From positions 1 through 42,885 of the forward strand of contig NZ_JACUTS010000010.1 of assembly GCF_014859695.1 (NCBI RefSeq): a DNA stretch of 42,885 bases, given 5' to 3'. Below, in pieces: positions 15,635 to 25,616 of the stretch; position 1 is the stretch's first letter, and every line of letters begins with the position of its first letter. The notes below the pieces were generated by a model. The model worked only from the letters and a program-made list of their open reading frames with translations, did no database searches and was not told the DNA's origin. A program made the translations under genes and the position numbers. This DNA is from Sulfurimonas sp. (GTDB lineage Bacteria > Campylobacterota > Campylobacteria > Campylobacterales > Sulfurimonadaceae).

Positions 15635-16408
15635 ATGAAAACACTTTTAATTTTAAGTGCATTGCTTCTGCTGAGTACCATGGCTTTTGCGCACGGTATT
15701 TCAGCTGCAGACAAACATGCAATGCTTGATGGGGGAAACCTTAAATATATTTGGCTTGGCGCTACCCATATGCTTAGCGGGTATGATCACCTGCTATTTT
15801 TGTTTGGTGTGGTATTTTTTTTAAACACACTAAAAGATATTGTTAAATTCGTCTCCGTATTTACATTGGGACACAGTATCACGTTGATTCTGGCAACTTT
15901 TGTGGGAGTTAACGCTAACTACTATTTGATCGACGCCGTAATAGCAATCAGCGTTATCTATAAAGCATTTGACAACAACAAAGGCTTCCAAAATTACCTG
16001 CATGTAAAGTCTCCAAACCTCTTATGGGTTGTATTCCTATTTGGGCTTATCCACGGTTTTGGACTCTCAACGCGTCTGCAACAGCTTCCTCTTGGAGAAG
16101 AGAGCCTAGATATGTTGTTGAGAATTGTTTCATTCAATATCGGTGTTGAATTTGGACAAATCATTGCCCTCATACCAATGCTTTTCATTCTAATGCTTTG
16201 GCGCAAAAAAGAGTCATTTATGCAGCACAGCAAGGTTGCCAACCATCTTCTTATATTTGCAGGTTTCATGCTGTTGCTTATGCAGCTACATGGCTATTTG
16301 CATACCACAAACGAAGAGGAGTTCGGCTTTAACAAAGACGCTCACACGCATATTCATCTTGATATGAAGGCAGAAGAGTCAAAACAATATACGCACGGTT
16401 CATTATAA
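15635..16408 (+). CDS. HupE/UreJ-family metal permease
   Basis: 257 aa with a signal-like first helix ending at AFAHG, then about six or seven membrane helices. The family motifs HMLSGYDHLLFLFG, FTLGHSITL and GLIHGFGLS carry the conserved His/Asp residues expected to bind Ni2+ or Co2+. The C-terminal tail adds more histidines (DAHTHIHLD). HupE proteins import nickel or cobalt, often for hydrogenase or urease. No such enzyme is encoded in the window, so the metal is not certain. It lies between two His-rich exported proteins, with AAAAGGAG as ribosome binding site. Confidence 0.85.
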   Translation: MKTLLILSALLLLSTMAFAHGISAADKHAMLDGGNLKYIWLGATHMLSGYDHLLFLFGVVFFLNTLKDIVKFVSVFTLGHSITLILATFVGVNANYYLIDAVIAISVIYKAFDNNKGFQNYLHVKSPNLLWVVFLFGLIHGFGLSTRLQQLPLGEESLDMLLRIVSFNIGVEFGQIIALIPMLFILMLWRKKESFMQHSKVANHLLIFAGFMLLLMQLHGYLHTTNEEEFGFNKDAHTHIHLDMKAEESKQYTHGSL

Positions 16409-16421
16409 GAAGGAGAACAAA

Positions 16422-16778
16422 GTGAAAAAAATTATTACAAAGGTTGCAGTTGCAGCTATTTTAGCATTCGGAGTAAATCCGCTTTATGCAGGTGCAGGAC
16501 ATGACCATGGTCATAGTCACTCTCAGGAAAAGATTAGTGAGGCAAAAGCAAAAGAGATTGCTATAAGAGCAGTTAAAAACTATACACTTAATGGAAAGCT
16601 TGATAAGAGCTGGGAGAATGTCCCTATTGACACCATTAAAAAGCAAACTTATCAATCAGCGCCTGAATGGGCAGTTACTTTTAAAAACCAAAAAGAGTCA
16701 AATATGGAGCGACAGAAGCTCTATGTTTTTGTAAATCAATACGGTGAAATGACCGGTGCCAATTTTACAGGTCAGTAG
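16422..16778 (+). CDS. DUF6488-like exported His-containing protein
   Basis: 118 aa with a signal peptide (cleavage likely after PLYAGA), then a short His motif (GHDHGHSHS) and a compact PepSY-like alpha/beta body (EAKAKEIAIRAVKNY to the end). It starts 13 bases after the HupE gene with AGAAGGAG upstream, so it is in the same operon, which closes with the hairpin at 16784. Probably a periplasmic metal-binding accessory of the permease. The DUF6488 name is from memory and should be treated as likely only. Confidence 0.65.
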   Translation: MKKIITKVAVAAILAFGVNPLYAGAGHDHGHSHSQEKISEAKAKEIAIRAVKNYTLNGKLDKSWENVPIDTIKKQTYQSAPEWAVTFKNQKESNMERQKLYVFVNQYGEMTGANFTGQ

Positions 16779-16783
16779 CTAAT

Positions 16784-16817
16784 GTGTCAGCCACCTATTC
16801 GGCTGACACTAATTTTG
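16784..16817 (+). terminator. Intrinsic terminator of the metal cluster
   Basis: A perfect 9-bp stem GTGTCAGCC / GGCTGACAC (16784-16792 and 16801-16809) with an 8-base loop, followed by TAATTTTG. It sits five bases after the stop of the DUF6488-like gene. Confidence 0.85.
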
Positions 16818-16871
16818 AAAAGATTTTTAACTGACAATGTGGTAGAATTCCAAAAAAATTAAGGAAACAAA

Positions 16872-17108
16872 ATGCTACATGAATACAGAGATATTATTAC
16901 ACACATGAAAGAGACAGGCGCTGAGAATGCCCACTTTTTAAGAATTTTCAACAAGCATAATGAGCTTGACGACAAGATTGTTAAAGCTGAAAAGAGTGAA
17001 GTTATATTAACCGACAAAGAGCTAGAGACTCTTAAAAAAGAGAAGCTGCTGTTGAAAGATGAGGCGTATGCTATTCTTATGAAATATAAAAATGAGCACA
17101 ACCTCTAA
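16872..17108 (+). CDS. DUF465 (YdcH-like) small helical protein
   Basis: 78 aa, almost entirely charged helix, with the family pattern of a first helix (MLHEYRDIITHMK), a turn, and a second heptad-like helix (TDKELETLKKEKLLLKDEAYAIL). Function unknown; such proteins form small coiled-coil hairpins in the cytoplasm. AAGGAAAC before the ATG is a good ribosome binding site, and TAGAAT at 16843-16848 may be its -10 box. It stands alone between terminators and converges on tgt. Confidence 0.85.
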   Translation: MLHEYRDIITHMKETGAENAHFLRIFNKHNELDDKIVKAEKSEVILTDKELETLKKEKLLLKDEAYAILMKYKNEHNL

Positions 17109-17109
17109 G

Positions 17110-17137
17110 ACTGCCAGGGCTTTTTAAGCCTTGCAGT
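17110..17137. terminator. Probable bidirectional terminator between the DUF465 gene and tgt
   Basis: A stem of ACTGC/GCAGT continued by GGCTT/AAGCC with one or two bulges and a three-base loop, located two bases after the DUF465 stop and seven bases after the tgt stop on the other strand. U-runs are short on both sides, so efficiency is uncertain. Confidence 0.55.
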
Positions 17138-17144
17138 GACGCTT

Positions 17145-18934
<1,790 letters not shown>

Positions 18935-18961
18935 TCCTTGTAGACAATTCAAAGGAGAATC

Positions 18962-19360
18962 ATGCATATCAAAAAAAAGAGTATTTTGGGTGCAAAGATA
19001 TCTTATTTATTGGTTGGCTTTCTCTTTTTATCTCCTCTTTTGTTAGATGCGGCATCTACGTTTAAGGGGCAGTTGGTCTATTTGAAAGAGTGCAGAGTAT
19101 GTCACTTAAGCAGTAGAATTTTTGTTGAGAAACACAGCTCTCTTGAGTGGGAAAAAATACTTGATGCCAATGGAGTAGAGCTCTCAGATATTCATCTAAA
19201 AACGGAAGAAAAATATGTAAACTCTAAAGAGAGAATCCGCAAAAGTTCGCATAAATATTTTAAGAGTCAAGAGTATGGCAAAAAATATAATGAATTAAAA
19301 AATTTTATCGTAGAAACAGCGAAAAAAAATGAAGTCCGAGATGCAAACAACAGAGAGTAA
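18962..19360 (+). CDS. Exported mono-haem cytochrome c-like protein
   Basis: 132 aa with a long basic N-region and hydrophobic core as signal peptide or anchor (about 9-31), one haem motif Cys44-RV-Cys47-His48 and a very charged helical remainder (Lys/Glu rich) with no obvious axial methionine. It begins 27 bases after efp with AAAGGAG as ribosome binding site. It is a small cytochrome of unknown partner; a close named family is not recognised. Confidence 0.75.
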   Translation: MHIKKKSILGAKISYLLVGFLFLSPLLLDAASTFKGQLVYLKECRVCHLSSRIFVEKHSSLEWEKILDANGVELSDIHLKTEEKYVNSKERIRKSSHKYFKSQEYGKKYNELKNFIVETAKKNEVRDANNRE

Positions 19361-19395
19361 AAAAGTTTTATAACTAAAAATTAAGTCAAATTTAC

Positions 19396-19401
19396 TATAA
19401 T
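19396..19401 (+). promoter_or_regulatory. Candidate -10 box upstream of dnaE
   Basis: TATAAT 28 bases before the dnaE ATG, in a very AT-rich 68-base gap. No clear -35 box. Confidence 0.4.
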
Positions 19402-19428
19402 AAATTTAAAAATTATAGGCAAATTTAT

Positions 19429-22400
19429 ATGAGCGCACAACCATTTACCCACTTACATCTTCATACCGAATACTCACTTCTAGACGGTGCAAATAAACTT
19501 ACAAATTTAGTATCGCAGGTTAAAAAGCTTGGCATGACATCCGTTGCTATGACGGACCACGGCAATATGTTCGGCGCTATTGATTTTTACCAGCAGATGA
19601 GAGGTGCGGGGATAAAGCCCATCATCGGGATGGAGGGTTACATTCATAACGGTGAGACGCTTGATGACAAGAGCACAAAACAGCGTTTTCACATCTGTCT
19701 TTTTGCAAAAGATCAAAAGGGTTATGAAAACCTTATGTATCTCTCATCAAAAGCCTTTATAGACGGCTTTTACTACTTCCCGCGTATAAACAAACAAGAG
19801 CTTCGTGAACATAGTGAGGGGTTGGTCTGTACAAGTGCATGCCTTCAAGGCGAAGTAAACTGGCATCTAAATACGGCAAACGAGAAAAATTTAAAAAACG
19901 GTGCTTTAGGGTATGAGGGCGCAAAAGCTGTAGCGCTGGAGTATAAAGAGATTTTTGGAGATGATTTTTACCTTGAACTTATGCGCCACGGCATAGGCGA
20001 TCAGCTCTTCATCGACGAGCAGGTGCTCAGGCTCTCAAAAGAGCTCGATATAAAAGTGGTGGCTACAAATGACACTCACTACACATTCCCCGGCGATGCG
20101 CAGTACCATGAGGCGTTTATGTGTATCGGGATGAATAAACTCTACGATGACCCAAACCGAATGCGCCACTCTGTACATGAGTTTTACCTGAAATCTCCCC
20201 AGCAGATGGCAAGACTTTTTGCAGATATACCCGAGGCAATAACGCATACGCAAGAGATTGTGGATAAGTGTAACCTAGAGCTAAAACTAGGCGACCCGAT
20301 TCCTCCTAACTTTAAATTTACTAAAGAGTACTCGAAAAACGACGGACTGGAGATAGATTATGAAGATGACGCTCCTTTAGCCGAAGATGCCACAAAAGAT
20401 GAAAAACGAGCATGGAAGAGCGCGGCTGATAAAAATGATGGGGAGTATTTTATATATCGCTGTGAACTCGGACTTATAGAGCGACTAAAACATGTGCCGC
20501 AGGAGAAACATGAGGAGTATAGAGACAGGCTGAAATTTGAGATGAACGTAATCAACTCCATGAAGTTTCCTGGCTACATGCTAATCGTTTGGGATTTTGT
20601 TAAAGTTGCCAAAGAGATGGGGATCGCTGTGGGACCTGGACGGGGAAGTGCGGCTGGAAGTCTTGTTGCTTATTCGCTTAAGATTACCGACATTGACCCT
20701 ATGAAGTATGACCTTCTTTTTGAGAGATTTTTGAATCCTGAGCGTGTGAGTATGCCCGATATTGATATGGACTTTATGCAGGCTCGCCGCGGAGAAGTAA
20801 TTGATTATGTTGTTCAAAAGTACGGACGAAATCAGGTTGCGCAGATTATTACTTTCGGCTCACTTCTGGCAAAAGGGGTTATCCGCGATGTTGCGCGCGT
20901 TCTTGACATGCCGCTATCTCAAGCCGACAAAATGGCGAAACTTGTTCCCGATGAGCTTGGAATCACGCTCAACGGAAAGAGCAAAAATGGAGAGTTTATA
21001 GCGGGAGCTTTTCAAAAAGAGCCAAAGTTAAAAGAGCTTATAGATGGCGATGCAAATGCCGCAAGAGTTTGGGAGTTTGCAAAAAAACTTGAAGGCTTAA
21101 AGCGTAACTCTGGCATACATGCCGCTGGCGTGGTTATTTCAAATGAGGAGCTTTGGAAAAAAACACCTATCTATAAGCCCTCAGGCGAGGATGTTTTTGT
21201 CACACAATACTCTCTTAACTACCTTGAGGACGTTGACCTGATTAAGTTCGACTTCTTGGGTCTGAAAACACTTGATGTAATCGACAATGCGATAAAGCTT
21301 ATAAAATTCCGCTATAACAAAGAGGTCATCTGGCATGAGATAGATGAAAACGACCCGAAAGTTTACGACGTGATTCGCGGCGGAAATACGGTGGGAATGT
21401 TCCAGATAGAGAGTTCCGGTATGCAGGATTTGAACAAGCGTCTAAAACCTGACAGCTTTGAAGATCTTATTGCGGTTTTGGCGCTCTACCGTCCGGGACC
21501 GATGGAGTCTGGAATGCTTGAGAGTTTTATTGAGAGAAAGCATGGACGCGAGAAGATAGAGTACACTTTTGATAGTATGGAACCTATACTTAAAAACACT
21601 TACGGAGTCATCGTTTATCAAGAGCAGGTTATGCAGATAGTTCAAACAGTCGGCGGTTTTTCTCTAGGCTACTCAGACATTATCCGTCGTTCTATGGGTA
21701 AGAAAAAAGATATGTCCGTCTATAACGACGAGTTTGCAAGAGGTGCGCAAAAACAGGGTCTAGACTACGCGGAAGCTTCTAAACTCTTTGACCTAATCGA
21801 GAAATTTGCGGGATATGGTTTTAACAAATCGCACTCTGCGGCTTATGCAATGATAACCTTTCAAACCGCATGGCTAAAGACATATTATCCAAACGAGTTT
21901 ATGGCGGCACTTCTAACTTCCGATAAGGACAACACCGACAAAGTCGTGCGCTATATTGATGAGACAAAGAGAATGGGCATTGAGCTCTCTCCTCCTGACA
22001 TCTGTGATTCACAGCTGGAGTTTTCCGCTATCACAAAGGATGAAAGAGAGATTGTACTTTTTGGTCTTGGTGCCATCAAGGGGGTCGGAGAAGCGGCAGT
22101 TTTATCGATACTTGAAACTAGAAAAGAGAGCGGTAATTTTACATCGCTTCAAGATTTCGTAAACAAAATCGAGCCTTCAAAGGTCAACAAAAGAGTCGTA
22201 GAGTCTATTATAAAAGCGGGCGGTTTTGACAGGTTCGGCTTTTCAAGAAAGGCACTGCTTGAGCAGATTGAGAAGATTGTAGATACCGCAAAAGATGCTT
22301 CAATGGCAAGAAAAAATGCCATCGGAAGCCTATTTGGAGACGATAGTGAGATAACAAGTGTTGAGCTAAAACTTACAAATTCGCCCGAGTACGAGCTTAA

Positions 22401-23037
22401 AGAGATTTTAGAGTTTGAGAAGGAGACCTTGGGCTTTTACGTCTCAGGACATCCGCTTGATGAGTACAGAGAAAAGATAGATGAGCTTGAGTATACGCTC
22501 TCCTCTGAGGTTGAGGGGGTAAAAGATGGCTCATACGCTATTTTCATAGGAAAAGTCGAAGAGATAACCAAAAAAACATCCAAAAAAGGAAACCAGTTCG
22601 GCATAGTAAGCCTTATGGATTTTCACGGAAATATAGAGGTGATGCTATTTTCTGACAAGGTTGAACAACTCCAAGAAATGAACCTAAACGAGCCAATAGC
22701 CATAAAAGCAAAAATTACCCACACCGATATGTTTACAAGAATAGGCGTAAGTAAACTTATGACGCTAAAAGAGGCGAAAAAAGAGACTCAGAAGACGAAA
22801 AAAGAGGTACGTGAGATGCCGCAAGAGCCTATAAATCTAGCCATAAGACTAGACAGTGACATGAGAGTTCTGGAAGATTTATACACACTTGTACGTCAAA
22901 ACCCGGGAAACAGAGAGCTAAAAATTACCATAATCTCAAAACTTCAAAACGTCATAATAGACTCGGCTATAAGAGTGGACAGCAAACTAATAGCTGCGTT
23001 AGAGGGCAATGAGTTTGTTGATATTTTAAGCGTCTGA
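19429..23037 (+). CDS. dnaE: DNA polymerase III subunit alpha
   Basis: 1202 aa replicative polymerase. The N-terminal PHP domain begins with HLHTEYSLLDGA. The palm contains PDIDMDF with catalytic Asp444/Asp446 in the family pattern. The fingers region has KFDFLGLKTL and YRPGPMESGM, followed by the helix-hairpin-helix and the OB-fold (about 1010-1090, FIGKVEEITKK). There is no DnaQ-like exonuclease insert, so this is DnaE type 1 and proofreading needs a separate epsilon subunit. Length is normal and no interruption is seen. A strong terminator follows. Confidence 0.97.
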   Translation: MSAQPFTHLHLHTEYSLLDGANKLTNLVSQVKKLGMTSVAMTDHGNMFGAIDFYQQMRGAGIKPIIGMEGYIHNGETLDDKSTKQRFHICLFAKDQKGYENLMYLSSKAFIDGFYYFPRINKQELREHSEGLVCTSACLQGEVNWHLNTANEKNLKNGALGYEGAKAVALEYKEIFGDDFYLELMRHGIGDQLFIDEQVLRLSKELDIKVVATNDTHYTFPGDAQYHEAFMCIGMNKLYDDPNRMRHSVHEFYLKSPQQMARLFADIPEAITHTQEIVDKCNLELKLGDPIPPNFKFTKEYSKNDGLEIDYEDDAPLAEDATKDEKRAWKSAADKNDGEYFIYRCELGLIERLKHVPQEKHEEYRDRLKFEMNVINSMKFPGYMLIVWDFVKVAKEMGIAVGPGRGSAAGSLVAYSLKITDIDPMKYDLLFERFLNPERVSMPDIDMDFMQARRGEVIDYVVQKYGRNQVAQIITFGSLLAKGVIRDVARVLDMPLSQADKMAKLVPDELGITLNGKSKNGEFIAGAFQKEPKLKELIDGDANAARVWEFAKKLEGLKRNSGIHAAGVVISNEELWKKTPIYKPSGEDVFVTQYSLNYLEDVDLIKFDFLGLKTLDVIDNAIKLIKFRYNKEVIWHEIDENDPKVYDVIRGGNTVGMFQIESSGMQDLNKRLKPDSFEDLIAVLALYRPGPMESGMLESFIERKHGREKIEYTFDSMEPILKNTYGVIVYQEQVMQIVQTVGGFSLGYSDIIRRSMGKKKDMSVYNDEFARGAQKQGLDYAEASKLFDLIEKFAGYGFNKSHSAAYAMITFQTAWLKTYYPNEFMAALLTSDKDNTDKVVRYIDETKRMGIELSPPDICDSQLEFSAITKDEREIVLFGLGAIKGVGEAAVLSILETRKESGNFTSLQDFVNKIEPSKVNKRVVESIIKAGGFDRFGFSRKALLEQIEKIVDTAKDASMARKNAIGSLFGDDSEITSVELKLTNSPEYELKEILEFEKETLGFYVSGHPLDEYREKIDELEYTLSSEVEGVKDGSYAIFIGKVEEITKKTSKKGNQFGIVSLMDFHGNIEVMLFSDKVEQLQEMNLNEPIAIKAKITHTDMFTRIGVSKLMTLKEAKKETQKTKKEVREMPQEPINLAIRLDSDMRVLEDLYTLVRQNPGNRELKITIISKLQNVIIDSAIRVDSKLIAALEGNEFVDILSV

Positions 23038-23080
23038 GAGATTGAAATGCCGCTGAATCTTAGGAAATAAGAGGTGGAAG

Positions 23081-23117
23081 AACTCTGAGGGAAAGCCCTC
23101 GAGAGTTAATCTTTTTT
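23081..23117 (+). terminator. Intrinsic terminator after dnaE
   Basis: Stem AACTCTGAGGG / CCCTC-G-AGAGTT (11 pairs with one bulged G) with loop AAAG, then TAATCTTTTTT. It may also stop minus-strand transcription from the ice-binding gene, although the U-run on that side is weaker. Confidence 0.85.
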
Positions 23118-23134
23118 AGAGTGTGTAGTTTTGA

Positions 23135-24580
23135 TTAAGGTTGTGTAACAGCGTTAGCATCTAGCGTAACTGCTGTTTGCGATAGGAGTCTACCGTTAGT
23201 TTTTGCTCCGGTAGTTAAAGAAATCTTCTTTGCTACTAATGCTATACCTTTAAACTCTGCTGTTGTTCCAAGAGAGACACCTGCACCGCCTGCAACTTGC
23301 CAGAAGATATTTTTCGCCAATGCGCCGCCTGTAAGAGTTATCTTAACACCATTAGCCACAATAAGGTCTCCTGATATCTGGAAAATCCAAACATCAGTCG
23401 CACCACCGGAAATAAATACTTCACTATTTATTAAAACATTTGTTCCCCATTTGTATAGACCTGGAACTAGTGCCTTACCACCTAAGGCACCGCCATGTAG
23501 TTCTGTAAAATCAGGCAGCGTGCGTCCGGCTGCATCAGTATATGCAATTTCCATATCGCTGACCGCCGCCGTCATTTTAGCCGGTGTTGGAGTGGCCATA
23601 TCGGCTGCGTAGATTTTTCCTGTTACTATAGATGATGTAGCATATGTGCCATCAGGAGAAAGAGGCATAGGATCAAATCCGGTTATATAAGTTAGAGCGG
23701 CTGGGCTAACGCCTATATCGCCTGTAATCGCCGTAGTACCGGTGGTTGATATTCCAGTCTTGGAAAGGATTGCAAAACTTCCAGCTGTACCGAGATTAAC
23801 CGGTGCCAGGACTTTTTCTGTAGTATCTCCTGTTGTAAAACTCCATGTTTTAGCTGCTAAAGGATTGCCTGCTAAGTCTGTTACCCCGGCAGTGATATTT
23901 GCATCATAAGTACTGTTCGCATCAAGATCTACAGCAGGATCAAAAATCATTGTATTGCTTTCATAACTCATAACACCCGTAACTGCTGCACCGCCATTTT
24001 TGGTTAAAGTAAAAGTATCTACATTTACCGTAGAAGGGTCAAGCGGTTCACTAAAGAGAGCACTTACACTTCTGTTCATCGGCACGCCTATTTCATTATC
24101 ATCAGGGTCTGTTGATAGAACTGTTGGTGGAGTGTTATCTGAGTCTGTTCCTGTTGTAAAACTCCAGACATAGTCAGCTGCTAAAGCATTACCTTCTGAG
24201 TCTGTAACTCCGGTAGTGATTGTTGCATTATATTCAGTGCTTGCAGTAAGATCTGCATCAGGATTAAAAATCATCGCATTGTTAGCATAGCTCACATTAC
24301 CATCAACTGCGGTAGCACCACTTTTTAGCGTAAAAGTAGTTTTACTTACGGTAGTCTGATTAAGTTCTTTGTTAAAGAGAGCGGCAATGTTTGTGTTAAG
24401 GGTTACGTTATCGTCGCCATTAAGAGGAGCTGTAGATAGAACTACAGGGGTAGCAGAGACTTCCGTTGTTTCTGTTATTGTAGTACCGCCACCGCCGCCG
24501 CCACATCCAGCTATGAAAACTGTTAGCATGAAGAGTATAGATAGTAGTAGATGATTTGAGTACTGTTTTAATGTTTGCAT
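23135..24580 (-). CDS. Ig-like plus DUF3494 (ice-binding-like) lipoprotein
   Basis: 481 aa. Lipobox IAGC (Cys26) followed by six glycines; then two tandem Big_5-type immunoglobulin-like domains (about 42-142 and 148-252), each with the pattern of a P-x-D-N opening, LFNKELN or LFSEPLD and a W-SFTTG end; then a C-terminal DUF3494 domain (about 258-481). DUF3494 is a beta-solenoid found in ice-binding proteins and in adhesins from non-cold habitats. The two Ig repeats are clearly paralogous at DNA level. The likely place is the cell surface. AAAAAAGGA upstream supports the ATG at 24580. It is a single-gene unit between dnaE and a 331-bp gap, a plausible acquired gene. Confidence 0.85.
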   Translation of the reverse strand: MQTLKQYSNHLLLSILFMLTVFIAGCGGGGGGTTITETTEVSATPVVLSTAPLNGDDNVTLNTNIAALFNKELNQTTVSKTTFTLKSGATAVDGNVSYANNAMIFNPDADLTASTEYNATITTGVTDSEGNALAADYVWSFTTGTDSDNTPPTVLSTDPDDNEIGVPMNRSVSALFSEPLDPSTVNVDTFTLTKNGGAAVTGVMSYESNTMIFDPAVDLDANSTYDANITAGVTDLAGNPLAAKTWSFTTGDTTEKVLAPVNLGTAGSFAILSKTGISTTGTTAITGDIGVSPAALTYITGFDPMPLSPDGTYATSSIVTGKIYAADMATPTPAKMTAAVSDMEIAYTDAAGRTLPDFTELHGGALGGKALVPGLYKWGTNVLINSEVFISGGATDVWIFQISGDLIVANGVKITLTGGALAKNIFWQVAGGAGVSLGTTAEFKGIALVAKKISLTTGAKTNGRLLSQTAVTLDANAVTQP

Positions 24581-24911
24581 TTATTTATCCTTTTTTGTTT
24601 GTAAAAACAATTTAGTTATGATTGATATTAATGTATCGTCTCGCAAACAGATACAAATTCTATAAGCATGTAAAACTTACAGCTAGAAACTCGCATAACA
24701 GACTGAAAATGTTATGAGCCTAGCATTTCTTTAGGATCCCCAGAAGTCAACCCGCAACCCGAAGTCAACCACAGATACTACAGTATACCTGAATATAAAT
24801 TTTTTGAGCATTGAGCAAGAAAATTCAATGTAGCTGAGAAGATAGGTCATTTCAAACTTTATAATCTTGATATAATTGTGTCATCAGGTACAAATATTTA
24901 TAGGATTCAAT
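24581..24911. other. 331-bp divergent intergenic region
   Basis: No gene or RNA is recognisable. It holds the ice-binding gene's upstream region, a pair of direct repeats GAAGTCAACC (24743-24752 and 24761-24770, 18 bases apart), and two possible plus-strand -10 boxes (TATAAT at 24860-24865 and 24871-24876) before the next gene. The central 100 bases are less AT-rich than the flanks. Confidence 0.5.
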
Positions 24912-25226
24912 ATGAGACATAAAATCAAAGCAAAGGCGCAAGCAATAGCGCAAAATCCAAATACGAAAAAAGCGTTGCAGTCGATGAAACCACAGAAAAA
25001 TCTATGGGGCATAGGCGGGGTTATTCTCTTTCTTATCGTTCCTGAGATTGTTGCTTACATGTGGGGTGCGGAGATTACAGCCTATGCAACAAATGAGCTT
25101 TTAACGGTTGACAGTTTTTTACAAGAGAAATACTATGAGCTTTTGGTAGTGCTTTTTGAAGAGGGCATGAGCTATCTCAATCTTGCCATCGGCATAGCAC
25201 TTCTGGTTTGGTTGTTTTTGGGATGA
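24912..25226 (+). CDS. Small two-TM membrane protein, unrecognised
   Basis: 104 aa. A basic N-terminal segment (KIKAKAQAIAQNPNTKK) is followed by a hydrophobic helix (GGVILFLIVPEIVAYMWG), an acidic amphipathic middle and a second helix at the C-terminus (LNLAIGIALLVWLFLG). The ATG at 24912 has AGGA seven bases before it; an in-frame earlier ATG falls inside the promoter. The stop overlaps the DUF167 start by four bases (ATGA), so the two are co-translated. No function can be assigned. Confidence 0.75.
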   Translation: MRHKIKAKAQAIAQNPNTKKALQSMKPQKNLWGIGGVILFLIVPEIVAYMWGAEITAYATNELLTVDSFLQEKYYELLVVLFEEGMSYLNLAIGIALLVWLFLG

Positions 25227-25528
25227 GAGCAAGAGATTTGGCGCATCTGTTTTATGAGTGGGAGGGGGATGTTTTGGTTGTAAACATACTTGGAACTCCC
25301 GCTGCAAAGAGAGATGTTATAGGAAAAGTAAAAGGAAATCAGCTCAAAGTCAGCGTAAAAGCACAGCCACAAAAGGGAAGGGCAACGGACTACATGGTGG
25401 TTTTTTTGGCAAAAGAATTTGGCGTGAGCACGTCTGCTATCGAGGTAGTTTATGGAAGGGAGAGCATCCACAAACAGCTTCGCATAAAAGCGCCGAAAAA
25501 GTTGCCTGATAATATAGAATTTGAGTAG
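25223..25528 (+). CDS. DUF167 (YggU-like) family protein
   Basis: 101 aa with the family pattern AAKRDVIGKVKGNQLKVSV, then QPQKGRATDYMVVFLAKEFGV and a final basic strand. Function unknown; the fold is a small alpha/beta protein. The ATG at 25223 overlaps the previous stop. It lies directly upstream of the Wadjet-like operon but belongs to the housekeeping side of the junction. Confidence 0.88.
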   Translation: MRARDLAHLFYEWEGDVLVVNILGTPAAKRDVIGKVKGNQLKVSVKAQPQKGRATDYMVVFLAKEFGVSTSAIEVVYGRESIHKQLRIKAPKKLPDNIEFE

Positions 25529-25545
25529 AATAGAAGATATTTTTG

Positions 25546-25551
25546 TATAAT
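25546..25551 (+). promoter_or_regulatory. Candidate -10 box of the Wadjet-like operon
   Basis: TATAAT preceded by TTTTG, 65 bases before the jetD-like ATG; TTGAGT at 25521-25526 could be the -35 (19-base spacing). Between them and the gene, a 16-codon frame (ATG 25574 to TAA 25624) overlaps the jetD-like start by eight bases and might act as a coupling leader. Confidence 0.5.
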
Positions 25552-25616
25552 CAAAAAAAATAATTAAATTTCTATGAAAAACTGCAAGGACTCCATTTTA
25601 AAAGCGAGAAAAATAA

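Noticed and set aside
15635-16408. Hydrogenase-linked HupE
   Set aside because: No hydrogenase or urease gene is present in the window, so a specific link to these enzymes is not supported.
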